A DNA stretch of 64,000 bases from Variovorax paradoxus B4 (GTDB lineage Bacteria; Pseudomonadota; Gammaproteobacteria; Burkholderiales; Burkholderiaceae_C): positions 744,001 through 808,000 of the forward strand of contig NC_022247.1 in NCBI RefSeq assembly GCF_000463015.1. The letters are read 5' to 3'. The position numbers and the translations under genes are program-made. Positions 27,399 to 37,682 of this stretch are shown piece after piece (the first letter of the stretch is position 1; each line of letters opens with the position of its first letter). Under the pieces are notes generated by a model. That model ran no database searches. It was not told the origin of the DNA and saw only the letters and a program-made list of their open reading frames with translations.

Positions 27399-28664
27399 TC
27401 AAGCCTCCATCACCTTGCGCCAGTACTCGTACATGCCCCGGATCAGGGTCTCGGTGACCATGTGATCCGTGTCGCCGACCTCGCGTCCGCCAAGCTCGGC
27501 GAGCGTGCGATGAAAAGGCTTCTGCTCAAAACCCTTTTGCGACAACTCGATCACTTCACCGTCGTCCGCGGACACGAATCCGGCGGGTCCGAAGAGATTG
27601 GCCTGACGCAGCCGGCGCTGCGTCATTTCTTCGGTATCGTCCTCGAATCCGAAGTGGGTCCAAACAAAATCGAAGGCACCGGGGCCGCTCGGTTGGATGT
27701 GGCGCGTAGAGACACTGTTGACCTGCTGTTGAAAGATCACGCTCGGGAACAGCGTCATCATCACAGCCGTCGGTCCGCCCCACCAGGGCTCCGGCACGAT
27801 GTCGAGGAAGCGGGGGTCGTTGAGCTGCATGCTTTCCTTGAAGCTCGACACCTGGGTGACCTGGTCGGCCTTGCCGCTCGCACCACGCGTTGAAATCATG
27901 GCGGCATGCCGATGGTGCCGATCCATCTTGAGCTCCGACTTGTTGTCGGCACGCCAGAGACCGAAGGTGACGAACCAGGTGTGCAGCAGGCCCGGGTGGT
28001 ATGGGTCCTTGATGTTCTCCTGCATCAGCTTCCAGTTGCCCGGAATGCGCTGGCGGTTGTAGCCGAGGATCTTCAGCTTTCGGCCGTTGAACAGCCGATC
28101 GAAATAACCCAGGATCTCCGGCCCCATGAAGTCTTCGAGCGATTCGACGTCGGGGTCGAAGGATGCAAAGACGACACCCCCGCGGGTCGCGACCTTGAGT
28201 TTGTTCAGGCCATGCTCGGCGGGCTTGAAGTCGGCGGGCATCCCGCCGTTGACTTTTCCATCCTGTTTGACGCCCCGGCGGAAGGGCACTCCCTGCAGGT
28301 CGCCGGTGAGCGTGTAGTTCCACTGGTGATAAGGGCAGGTGAACCCCTCCGCCTTGCGGCTCCCATGGCGCTCGCGGCAGAACTGCATGCCCCGGTGAGC
28401 GCACACGTTCTCGACGACGCTGATGGAATCCGCGGCGTCGCGCACCATGATCACGGAGCGTTCGCCGACGACCGTTCGCTTGAAGTCCCCGATCTCCGGA
28501 ACCTCGGCCTCGAGGCCGACGTAGCACCAGTGGTTTCGATAGAAGAAGCGCTCCAGCTCTTGTCGATGCTGATCGGCCTCGGTGTAGGCCATGAAGGGGA
28601 TCCGGCTGGTGCCTTGGCTTTCCCAGTGGATCTTCTGGGGGAAGACGGCCGATGTGTCGTCCAT
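27399..28664 (-). CDS. nagG: Salicylate 5-hydroxylase large subunit
   Basis: Catalytic alpha subunit, 421 residues, hydroxylating salicylate to gentisate. The Rieske cluster ligands are in [11 protein letters not shown] and [10 protein letters not shown], and the mononuclear iron site lies in [13 protein letters not shown] (His pair). The start at 28664 ([14 protein letters not shown]) has the ribosome site AGGAGAC, and longer frames upstream run through the promoter. It is the first gene of nagG-nagH-nagAb-nagAa-nagK-nagI and diverges from nagR over 126 bases. Confidence 0.92.
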   Translation of the reverse strand: MDDTSAVFPQKIHWESQGTSRIPFMAYTEADQHRQELERFFYRNHWCYVGLEAEVPEIGDFKRTVVGERSVIMVRDAADSISVVENVCAHRGMQFCRERHGSRKAEGFTCPYHQWNYTLTGDLQGVPFRRGVKQDGKVNGGMPADFKPAEHGLNKLKVATRGGVVFASFDPDVESLEDFMGPEILGYFDRLFNGRKLKILGYNRQRIPGNWKLMQENIKDPYHPGLLHTWFVTFGLWRADNKSELKMDRHHRHAAMISTRGASGKADQVTQVSSFKESMQLNDPRFLDIVPEPWWGGPTAVMMTLFPSVIFQQQVNSVSTRHIQPSGPGAFDFVWTHFGFEDDTEEMTQRRLRQANLFGPAGFVSADDGEVIELSQKGFEQKPFHRTLAELGGREVGDTDHMVTETLIRGMYEYWRKVMEA

Positions 28665-28753
28665 GTCTTGTGTCTCCTGTGCTGCCGTAGGGGAACAGCG
28701 TCTTGTGTGCAGCAATGATCGCCATTCCGGTGCCATCGCTCAATAGAATATGG

Positions 28754-28774
28754 GGAATAGTTCAGATTGATTCC
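28754..28774. promoter_or_regulatory. LysR-type T-N11-A operator for nagR/nagG
   Basis: GGAAT (28754-28758) and ATTCC (28770-28774) are perfect inverted arms with exactly 11 bases between them, the classical LysR T-N11-A arrangement. The site sits 16 bases before nagR and about 90 bases before nagG, where NagR would both repress itself and activate the hydroxylase operon. Confidence 0.6.
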
Positions 28775-28790
28775 GCGAATGTGAGGCGTC

Positions 28791-29705
28791 ATGGAGCTCA
28801 AAGACATCGACCTCAACCTTCTGGTCGTTTTCCATCAGTTGCTCGTCGATCGGCGCGTCTCGAAGGCGGCCAGCAGCCTTGGTCTTTCCCAGCCGGGCGT
28901 GAGCAACGCGCTGGCTCGACTGCGCAAGCTCACCGATGACCAGTTGTTCCTTCGAACGCCCAACGGCATGGAGCCGACGCCGTATGCACAGCAGCTTGCG
29001 GGACCCACCGCGAGCGCATTGCAAGTCATCCACGCGGCGATCAACCAGAAGGCGTCGTTCGACCCGTCGACTTCGAAGCGCGCCTTCACGGTGGGCATGA
29101 CGGACATCGGCGAGATCTACTTCCTGCCCAAGCTGATGAAGGAAGTGGCACGTCTTGCGCCGAATGTGTCCATCAGCACCGTTCGCAACACGGCCGTGAA
29201 TCTGCAGGATGAGATGGAAGCGGGTCATGTGAACCTTGCGATCGGTCTGTTGCCGCAGCTCAAGGCGGGCTACTTTCAGCGCCGGCTGTTCAAGCAGCAG
29301 TACGTCTGCATGTTCAGGCGAGGTCATCCCCTCGACAAGAAGACGGTTTCATTGAGTGAGTTTTCCTCGGCCGACCACGTCGTCGTGATCTCCGCGGGAA
29401 CGGGGCACGGCAACGCCGACGAAATCCTTGGACGGAAGAAGGTGGTGCGAAAGGTGGTCCTCACCGTTCCGCACTATGTGGCGGTGGGCCACATCCTTCA
29501 CGACTCCGACTTGGTGGCAACCGTTCCTGAGCGGCTCGCCCAGGCTTTGGCGGGGCCCTTTGGCCTGTCCTACATCCGGCACCCGGCCAAGCTGCCGGAG
29601 ATTGCGATCAACCTGTTCTGGCATGGTCGCTTTCACAAGGACCCGGCCATCACGTGGCTGCGCTCGCTGATCGTCGGGCTGCATGGGGAAGGCGCGCCCG
29701 ACTAG
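28791..29705 (+). CDS. nagR: NagR/NahR-type LysR regulator
   Basis: A 304-residue LysR activator. The N-terminus MELKDIDLNLLVVFHQLLVD, the motifs TPYAQQLAGP, AMTDIGEIYF-like GMTDIGEIYFLPKLM, and VISAGTGHG and PEIAINLFWH follow NahR/NagR closely, as recalled. Such proteins respond to salicylate. It is divergent from nagG with a T-N11-A dyad between. It lies upstream of, but is probably not co-transcribed with, the flavin reductase gene, since 221 bases with a separate promoter intervene. Confidence 0.85.
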   Translation: MELKDIDLNLLVVFHQLLVDRRVSKAASSLGLSQPGVSNALARLRKLTDDQLFLRTPNGMEPTPYAQQLAGPTASALQVIHAAINQKASFDPSTSKRAFTVGMTDIGEIYFLPKLMKEVARLAPNVSISTVRNTAVNLQDEMEAGHVNLAIGLLPQLKAGYFQRRLFKQQYVCMFRRGHPLDKKTVSLSEFSSADHVVVISAGTGHGNADEILGRKKVVRKVVLTVPHYVAVGHILHDSDLVATVPERLAQALAGPFGLSYIRHPAKLPEIAINLFWHGRFHKDPAITWLRSLIVGLHGEGAPD

Positions 29706-29781
29706 GGCTTTGAAGGTCGGCGCCTAGCGCCGTCTGAGCTTCTTCAAAAGCCAACAGGAAAGCACTGGCTCGGCTTTCCGA

Positions 29782-29801
29782 TGCGACACCGATGTGTCGC
29801 A
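29782..29801. promoter_or_regulatory. Palindromic upstream activating site
   Basis: TGCGACAC-CGAT-GTGTCGCA is a perfect 8-base inverted repeat, with a further GTGTCGC half-site at 29804-29810. It lies about 60-80 bases before the candidate -24/-12 promoter, the usual distance for a sigma-54 activator site. The sigma-54 activator encoded at 31733-33619 is the likely binder. Confidence 0.6.
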
Positions 29802-29862
29802 AAGTGTCGCGGCCGGGACGGCGCATCGCGACTAAGTCCTTGATTTGATTGAGATCCGCTTC

Positions 29863-29878
29863 GGGCATGCGATCTGCA
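29863..29878 (+). promoter_or_regulatory. Candidate sigma-54 (-24/-12) promoter
   Basis: GGGCATG-CGAT-CTGCA matches the TGGCACG-N4-TTGCA pattern at most positions. The key GG (29864-29865) and GC (29876-29877) have the required 10 bases between them. It precedes the flavin reductase start by about 50 bases and is paired with the palindrome upstream. Confidence 0.5.
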
Positions 29879-29926
29879 GAGATCGTTGGGAGCGCATCAC
29901 CAAACCAACTCAGGAGACTTCCCGCC

Positions 29927-30475
29927 ATGTCCTCGCTCCCCGATTCCTCTGCCGCACTCGATGTCGCAACCGCATTTCGAGACGCCATGCGTCGCGTTGC
30001 GTCCTCGGTCACCCTGATCACCACACGCGATGCGAATGGCGAGCCTCACGGGATGGCCGCTTCCGCCGTCATTCCGGTGTCCATGGACCCGCCGGCCATC
30101 CTGGTGGCGGTGAATCGCACGTCAGGGCTGCATCCTGCGCTCAGCGCACAGGGGCGGTTCTGCGTGAACCTGCTGGCGGGGGCTCATCACCCCTTGCTGG
30201 GCGCGTTCTCGCAGAGTTCGCGCAGAGGCGAGCGCTTCGTTACCGGCGATTGGCAAGACAGCTCCGACTCGCTCCCTTGCCTGACCTCGGCACTTGCCGC
30301 GGTCTCCTGCGAAGTCGACCAGCGCGTCGAGTACGCGACCCACACTTTGTTCATCGGTCGCGTCACGGCCGTGCAACTGGCAGAGGGCCAATCGGACCCG
30401 CTCGTCTGGTTCGACGGAGCGGGCGTGGCCGTTTCGAGCCGCTGCAAGGCCGCTGCGGAACAAGCCGTGGCCTGA
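29927..30475 (+). CDS. Flavin reductase (HpaC-like)
   Basis: A 182-residue NAD(P)H:flavin oxidoreductase of the HpaC/NtaB type that supplies reduced flavin to a monooxygenase. Motifs are FRDAMRRVASSVTLITT, GMAASAVIPVSMDPPAILVAVN, and the FCVNLLAG stretch of the flavin-binding barrel. The start at 29927 (MSSLPDSSAAL) has a CAGGAGA ribosome site. It is followed 63 bases later by the luciferase-like monooxygenase, its obvious partner. Confidence 0.88.
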   Translation: MSSLPDSSAALDVATAFRDAMRRVASSVTLITTRDANGEPHGMAASAVIPVSMDPPAILVAVNRTSGLHPALSAQGRFCVNLLAGAHHPLLGAFSQSSRRGERFVTGDWQDSSDSLPCLTSALAAVSCEVDQRVEYATHTLFIGRVTAVQLAEGQSDPLVWFDGAGVAVSSRCKAAAEQAVA

Positions 30476-30538
30476 GTCTTTCCATGTTCCCCGCGCGGCA
30501 TCCGCTGCGCTTTTCAACCCTGCAAAAAAGGAGACTTC

Positions 30539-31639
30539 ATGAAACTCGGATTGTTCGGCATGCCTCTGCATCCACCCGCCCGGCCCAAGTCGGAAAGCTT
30601 CACGGAAACTACCGAGAAGATCGTGTACGCCGATGAAATCGGCTTCGACGAGGTGTGGATCGGTGAGCATATTTCCTGCACGACGGAGCCGATCTCGTCA
30701 CCCCTCATCTTCCTTGCGTCACTGATCCACCAGACCAAGCGCATCCGCTTCGGAACGGGCGTCATCGCCTTGCCGAACCACCATCCGGCCGTGGTGGCCG
30801 CAGAGATTGCACAGTTCGATCACATGAGCAAAGGACGCCTGATGTTCGGCATCGGCCCCGGTGGCCTGGCCAGCGACATGGAGTTGTTCGAAGTGCTCGA
30901 TGGTGCGTATCGCACCGAGCGCATGATGGAATCGATCGACACGATCCTCAAGCTCTGGTCGCAGGACCCGCCCTACGATATCCAGGGAAAGCACTGGAAG
31001 ATCTCTCTGAAGGACATGGTCATCCCCGAGCTGGGCGTGGGCTTCATGCCCAAGCCGTACCAGCTCCCGCACCCCGAGATCTCGATGACCGCGATGTCGC
31101 CGTTCTCCGACAGCGTGAAGACGGCTGCAGCGCGCGGGTTCGGCGCGATGAGCGCCAACTTCTGTCCGGAGTATGTGATTGCCAGTCACTGGAAAAAGTA
31201 TGTCGAGGGGTGCGAGTCCGCGGGCCGCGAACCCACCGGGAATGACTGGCGGGTCGCCCGAAACATCGTCATTGCTGCCAGTGATGCTGAAGCCCGTGAG
31301 CGGGTGATGGATCCGGCCGGCAGCAACTACTACTACTTCGACTATTTGTGGCGTGTTCTCAAGTCCGTGAACTACACGGCTGTCATGAAGGACGACCCCA
31401 AGCAACCCGACGACGCCGTGACCGTTGAGCAACTAATCGAGAGCATGGTGATCTACGGATCTCCCGGCACCGTGGCGGACAAGCTGGTGGCGTTCCGCGA
31501 ACGCACGGGGCCATTCCATGGACTGATGATGGCATCGATGGACGGATCCGGCGTCAACCGCGAATGGGAATGGGAGACCATGCGCAGGCTTGCACAGGAC
31601 GTGATGCCGAAGGTGCGCAAGGCGTCTGCGCGGGGCTGA
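30539..31639 (+). CDS. Luciferase-like flavin-dependent monooxygenase
   Basis: A 366-residue bacterial luciferase-family (LLM class) monooxygenase that uses reduced flavin and oxygen. It begins MKLGLFGMPLHPP, with FDEVWIGEHISC, GTGVIALPNHHPAVVAAEIA and GRLMFGIGPGGL, and a C-terminal YGSPGTVADKLVAF element, as in limonene-monooxygenase-like members. The good ribosome site AAAAAAGGAGAC confirms the start. The substrate is unknown; a terpene-like or aliphatic compound is only a family-based guess. It works with the reductase encoded just before. Confidence 0.85.
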   Translation: MKLGLFGMPLHPPARPKSESFTETTEKIVYADEIGFDEVWIGEHISCTTEPISSPLIFLASLIHQTKRIRFGTGVIALPNHHPAVVAAEIAQFDHMSKGRLMFGIGPGGLASDMELFEVLDGAYRTERMMESIDTILKLWSQDPPYDIQGKHWKISLKDMVIPELGVGFMPKPYQLPHPEISMTAMSPFSDSVKTAAARGFGAMSANFCPEYVIASHWKKYVEGCESAGREPTGNDWRVARNIVIAASDAEARERVMDPAGSNYYYFDYLWRVLKSVNYTAVMKDDPKQPDDAVTVEQLIESMVIYGSPGTVADKLVAFRERTGPFHGLMMASMDGSGVNREWEWETMRRLAQDVMPKVRKASARG

Positions 31640-31732
31640 CACGCAGTTCCGCCAGCGTGACACCAGGGGGCAAAGGATGCAGAATCCTTCGACAAGGGCC
31701 GGCTCCAGGCCCCCTGCAGGAGACAACGCGCT

Positions 31733-33619
<1,887 letters not shown>

Positions 33620-33763
33620 TTGCAGTTTGTTGCCTCGATAGACTGTTGATTTCCAAACCTACGTGATCCACGTTTCCGTAAACACGGGACCTCCCTGAAT
33701 CGTAGAGCGCGTGTCTCTAGCTCTGCACGGCAAGGCGCAGAAGTGGGCTAGCACTTAGAGCGG

Positions 33764-34253
33764 CTAACAAAACGGGGGGAGATTGCGAATGCAGATGACG
33801 CAACACGCCAGGGAAAGCAGCGCGACATGAATGTCGATGCGACGCTCGAATCGGGTGCGCAGCTTGCCGAAGGCAGCCAGCCAGGCGTGAGTGCGCTCGA
33901 CCACCCAGCGGTGGCGTCCGAGCCGATCATTGCGTTCGATGCCTCTGCGGGCGATGCGATCCTTGATGCCTCGGCGCCTGAGATGAGCACGGCATCGCGC
34001 GTAGTCGTAACCCTTGTCCGCATGCAATTTCTCGGGCCACCGGCGCGGCCTGCCGCGCTTGCCACTCACTGCCGGCAAGGCGTCGACGAGTTCCTCGAAG
34101 ACCACCGAATCGTGGCGGTTGGCCCCGGTGACGCAGAAGATCAGCGGGATGCCCTGGCGGTCCGTGATGACGTGGCGCTTGCTGCCGAGTTTGCCCCGGT
34201 CCGTGGGGTTGGGCCCCGTGTGCGGGCCCCCCGGGGGCTGGGCACGCTGGCCC
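33764..34253 (-). CDS. IS5-family transposase, frame B
   Basis: C-terminal part of the transposase. Homology begins near the C/G tract at 34227-34237 (GGPHTGPNPTDRGKLGSKRH). It includes the second catalytic Asp (TGANRHDSVVFEEL) and the Glu motif RWVVERTHAWL, ending CICIRNLPPFC. Upstream codons in this frame are not transposase-like, so its effective start is the frameshift point rather than a start codon. The DDE triad is complete only if both frames are joined. Confidence 0.8.
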
Positions 34254-34575
34254 CGTCCATGCTGACGCGACTGAAGTCGAGCTTGTCGGCGCTGCGCAGT
34301 TCCCCCAGAAGTGCCAGATGCAGGCCATGCCACACCCCGGCAGCTTGCCAGTCACGAAGCCGCCGCCAGCAGGTCATGCCGCTGCCAAAGCCCAACTCTT
34401 GGGGGAGGTCTTCCCAGGGGATGCCCGTGCGCAGCACGAAGAGGATGCCGTTGAGAGCTTGCGCGTCGCTCAGGCGTGGCCGCCCGCCCTTGGCTGAAGG
34501 TGTCACCACGGGCAGCAATGGCGCAATCTTCTTGTACAGCGCCGCGCTGATTTCTTTGTTTCTGATTCGTCCCAT
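34141..34575 (-). CDS. IS5-family transposase, frame A
   Basis: N-terminal half of the transposase, 144 residues, starting MGRIRNKEISAALYKKIAPL. It contains the DUF4096-like region with GGRPRLSDAQALNGILFVLRTG and ends soon after the first catalytic Asp (SRVSMDGASV). Past that point the frame runs out of homology; the remaining two catalytic residues are in frame B. A -1 shift at a C5-G6 tract (34227-34237 on the plus strand) would join them. Confidence 0.85.
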   Translation of the reverse strand: MGRIRNKEISAALYKKIAPLLPVVTPSAKGGRPRLSDAQALNGILFVLRTGIPWEDLPQELGFGSGMTCWRRLRDWQAAGVWHGLHLALLGELRSADKLDFSRVSMDGASVPSPRGARTRGPTPRTGANSAASATSSRTARASR

Positions 34576-34671
34576 CGCTCGTCAAACGCATGCCCCGCGC
34601 ATGGCGATGACAGGGTTTTGTTAGCCACTCTTAGTGGAAAAGTGGGGCAACCGAGCACGAAAATCTACAGC

Positions 34672-36273
34672 CTATCGCTTGATAAGGCTAAAGAAAGCTT
34701 GATTCAGGCTCGCATCCGCCTGCGTCAGTTTCGCGCGTCGTTCACTAACCCAGGCGCGGTCCTGCGCCAGGAGGTCATTGGCTTCAGCCAGCATGCGCCG
34801 CACTTCCTCGGGTTGCGGGCCACCGATACCAACGCGGGTGCGCACCATGTTTTCGGCCGACAAGGCCTGGCGGAACGCAATTTCATCCAGCGGCAACTTC
34901 AGTTCGGTCAGCTGGTATTTTCTTCCGGCCTCGGCATAGATGCGCACGGCCTCTGCATACGGAAACTCCTTGGGCTTGAGGTCCTTGGCGCGCGCGTAGA
35001 CCACAACCTCGGACGCAAAATGGTGCCCGACACGGAATGGAATCCGGTTCGTGCGCTGCAGCGTCTCAGCCAACTCCATCGATGTCGTCCATTCGGCGTC
35101 CAGTTCCTCTAGCGAGCGCTTCGGGTCGATGCGCAGCGAGTCCAGTACGTCGGCAAATTGCTTCATCATGTCCACCGCCTGGACAAAAGTCTTAGCGCCC
35201 GCCGGGCTCCATGCGTTTTTATAGTCGGTCATGCCCGGGGTCACGTTGTGGGCACGCAGTGTCACCATCTGCGCCGCGCCCACCACGTCGGACGCTTTGC
35301 CGCGCGCGTTCTGAATGACGCCGGGATTGGCCTTTTGCGGCATTGCGCTGCTGGTGTATGTTTTGCCAGGCGCCAAGAGCAGCCAAGGCCGGACCTGATG
35401 GTACTGCACGTGCACATCCTGCATGAAGGCGCCAACGCGAATCGCGCTGGAGCCGGCGAGGTTGGCGGCTTCGATGGGGATGTCGTAAGTGCTGATCTGC
35501 CCCGCATCCAGCGAGTTGACCAGCAGTGCGTCAAAGCCCAACAGTGACGCCAGCCGCCGGCGGTCCAGCAGCCAGCTGGAATTGGAGAGCACCGCTGTGC
35601 CCAGCGCGCTGCGGTTGACGCGCACGTACACCTGCTGCAGCCGCTCTGCATCGCGCCCGAACGAATCGGCGAAGGCGAGCAGATAGTGCGCGTAGCTGAT
35701 GGGCATGGCCTGCACGCCATTGGTGTAGGCCGGCACGAAGGTCTCCACGTTCTTTGCCGCGCTGGCCAGCAGCCGCGTGCGCACTTCATTGAGTGCGTCG
35801 TTGAAGTCCAGCAACTCGGTACGCAACTGGGCTGCGTACAGTGTGGCGTGGATGTCCTGGCGGCTGCGCCCGGAATGGATCAGCGTGGCTTCGGGGCCTG
35901 CCTGATCGGTAATGAGCTTTTCGATCTGCAGCACATCGGTGGGGCGCCTGCCGCCGGGCTTGCCGGCCTGGTCGATCGAATGCGCGACACCGGCTGCGAT
36001 CTTGCTGGCCAGTGGCGCGGGAATGATTCCCTGCTCGACGTTGACCACGGTGGACGCCATGTTGATGCGGCCCACCCAGTAGAAAAAGTCTTGCGCCTTT
36101 GATTGCGCACTGGTGGCATCGCTGGTGGCGCCACCCTTGATGCGCTCGACTTGCGCCTGGCACTCGGCGGTCGTTCGGCACGCTGTGTCGCCCGTGTCCG
36201 CAGCGCGTGCCGGTGCTTGGACCATGCTGGCGAGAGCGATGCAAGCGGAGATGAATACGGCCATGCTTTTCAT
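34672..36273 (-). CDS. Exported argininosuccinate-lyase-like lyase
   Basis: A 533-residue member of the aspartase/fumarase superfamily with a clear signal peptide (MKSMAVFISACIALASMVQA, cleavage near ARAAD), so it should act in the periplasm. The family signature loop SSAMPQKANPG and the HSGRSRQDIH stretch are argininosuccinate-lyase-like. The usual THxQ element reads AYTNGVQAMP, with Asn where the catalytic His is expected. A cytoplasmic arginine-biosynthesis role is thus unlikely. Relatives include ethylenediaminedisuccinate and iminodisuccinate C-N lyases, which release fumarate. It follows the Bug gene by 26 bases, and a maleate isomerase lies upstream. Confidence 0.75.
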   Translation of the reverse strand: MKSMAVFISACIALASMVQAPARAADTGDTACRTTAECQAQVERIKGGATSDATSAQSKAQDFFYWVGRINMASTVVNVEQGIIPAPLASKIAAGVAHSIDQAGKPGGRRPTDVLQIEKLITDQAGPEATLIHSGRSRQDIHATLYAAQLRTELLDFNDALNEVRTRLLASAAKNVETFVPAYTNGVQAMPISYAHYLLAFADSFGRDAERLQQVYVRVNRSALGTAVLSNSSWLLDRRRLASLLGFDALLVNSLDAGQISTYDIPIEAANLAGSSAIRVGAFMQDVHVQYHQVRPWLLLAPGKTYTSSAMPQKANPGVIQNARGKASDVVGAAQMVTLRAHNVTPGMTDYKNAWSPAGAKTFVQAVDMMKQFADVLDSLRIDPKRSLEELDAEWTTSMELAETLQRTNRIPFRVGHHFASEVVVYARAKDLKPKEFPYAEAVRIYAEAGRKYQLTELKLPLDEIAFRQALSAENMVRTRVGIGGPQPEEVRRMLAEANDLLAQDRAWVSERRAKLTQADASLNQAFFSLIKR

Positions 36274-36299
36274 GCTGTCCCCTTTTCTTTTGAGTCTCG

Positions 36300-37280
36300 T
36301 CAGTCGATAGTGATGCCGGCGCTCTTGATGGTCTTCGCCCAGAACTTGGCTTCGCGGGCTACCAGTGCCTCGAGTTCATTCGGCGGCATATAGCGCAAGT
36401 CGATGCCAGCCGTGGCGGCGCGTGCCTTGGTTGAAGGCTCATCCAGGGCCGCGCGGATGGCGCTGCTGAGCTTGTTCACAACGTCTGGTGGCGTGCCAGC
36501 AGGTGCAAAGATGGCGACCCAAGCCTCGAGCTCGAAGCCCTTCAGGCCCGCTTCCGCTGTAGTCGGCACATCGGGCATGCTGGGGTGGCGCGATTTGCCG
36601 GTCACCGCAAGGCCCTTGAGCTTGCCGGCCTGCACGTGCCCCATCACCGAGGGCGGCGTGGTCATGAAGACCTGTACCTGGCCCGACAACACGTCCTGGA
36701 TCGCCGGCCCCGAGCCTCGATAGGGAATATGAACCATGGCAGTGCCTGTCTGCGCCTTGAACATCTCCGTACCGATGTGCGATAGAGATCCATTGCCCTG
36801 GGAGGCGTAGCTGAGCTTGCCCGGGTTCTTCTTCAGGTAGGCAATGAACTCGCCGAGGGAATTGGCTGGCACCGAAGGATGCACCGCGATCACGTTGGTG
36901 GCCGCGGCGATCAAGGCGATCGGCGCCAGGTCCTTCTGGGACCAGGGCAGCTTGGGGTTCAGCGCCGGGTTCCCCACATGGTAGGCCGAATAGGACGCGA
37001 GCAGTGTGTAGCCGTCGGCGGGCGAACGCGCGACCAGCCCATACGCCACATTGCCGCTGCCGCCGCCTTTGTTGTCGACCACCACGGGCTGCTTGAGGAC
37101 GCGGGCCCACGGATCGCTCAGCAAGCGTGCCGCGCCATCTACCAGGCCACCGGGGGGGTTGGGAACGATGAGGGTGATCGGCTTGTTCGGGAACGGCTGC
37201 GCTGCGGCAAGAGTGCTGCTCAGGGCGAAGCCGGCGGCGAGTGCAATGCGGCCCCATAAGGCAGGGTGGCGGTGGGTCAT
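36300..37280 (-). CDS. Bug-family periplasmic binding protein
   Basis: A 326-residue Bug/TctC-like solute receptor with signal peptide (GRIALAAGFALSSTLAAAQ) and the family opening PITLIVPNPPGGLVDGAAR. The loop PYRGSGPAIQDVLSGQVQ and the later GLKGFELEAWVAIFAPAGTP are standard. The start at 37280 has a strong ribosome site (AGGAG, 37287-37291). A group II intron begins at the very next base upstream (37292), in the opposite orientation, separating this gene from maiA. The ligand may be a C4 or amino-dicarboxylate, judging by neighbours. Confidence 0.88.
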   Translation of the reverse strand: MTHRHPALWGRIALAAGFALSSTLAAAQPFPNKPITLIVPNPPGGLVDGAARLLSDPWARVLKQPVVVDNKGGGSGNVAYGLVARSPADGYTLLASYSAYHVGNPALNPKLPWSQKDLAPIALIAAATNVIAVHPSVPANSLGEFIAYLKKNPGKLSYASQGNGSLSHIGTEMFKAQTGTAMVHIPYRGSGPAIQDVLSGQVQVFMTTPPSVMGHVQAGKLKGLAVTGKSRHPSMPDVPTTAEAGLKGFELEAWVAIFAPAGTPPDVVNKLSSAIRAALDEPSTKARAATAGIDLRYMPPNELEALVAREAKFWAKTIKSAGITID

Positions 37281-37682
37281 GTTTGTCTCCTGTGCGCCGG
37301 TCAAAGCCGGCGAGGTGTTGTGAATGAAAGAGTCATACGTTGAAGGCTTAGCCAGCTACGGCGGCCCCGAGTCATGCGTGCACATTCGTGAGGGTGTGGG
37401 CGAAGCGTTGACAGGGGTACGCGCGGGCCGGGTATCGAGCCGCGTAATACATGCCCCGCGGCGAGAGCTGCGGGTGGTCCGGGGTGCCGAGGCAGTAGGA
37501 GATTGCCGAAGGCCACACCGATGCTGCCGCTTTGGCGAGGTGGCATGGGACCCCGCGCGGTCAGAGACCCCGCGCACGCGCGGAAACACCTTGCACGGAA
37601 ACCGGGAGATCCCGCGTCCTTCTGCAACGCGCTGGGAAGCGTCGAGTGCAGAGCGCATCGTGAAGCCCAAGGGCGTACGACG

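Larger units (their letters stand above)
33758..34630 (-). mobile_element. IS5-family insertion sequence (873 bases)
   Basis: The element is bounded by near-perfect 16-base inverted repeats: GAGCGGCTAACAAAAC at 33758-33773 and its partner GTTTTGTTAGCCACTC at 34615-34630, with one mismatch. TTA flanks both ends (33755-33757 and 34631-34633), a 3-base target duplication of the TNA type as in the IS1031 group. It carries two overlapping transposase frames on the minus strand. It lies between the sigma-54 activator and the lyase gene and seems to interrupt no gene. Confidence 0.88.

Noticed and set aside
34672..36273. Calling the lyase argH (arginine biosynthesis)
   Set aside because: It has a signal peptide and an altered THxQ region and lies in a catabolic operon, so the housekeeping role does not fit.
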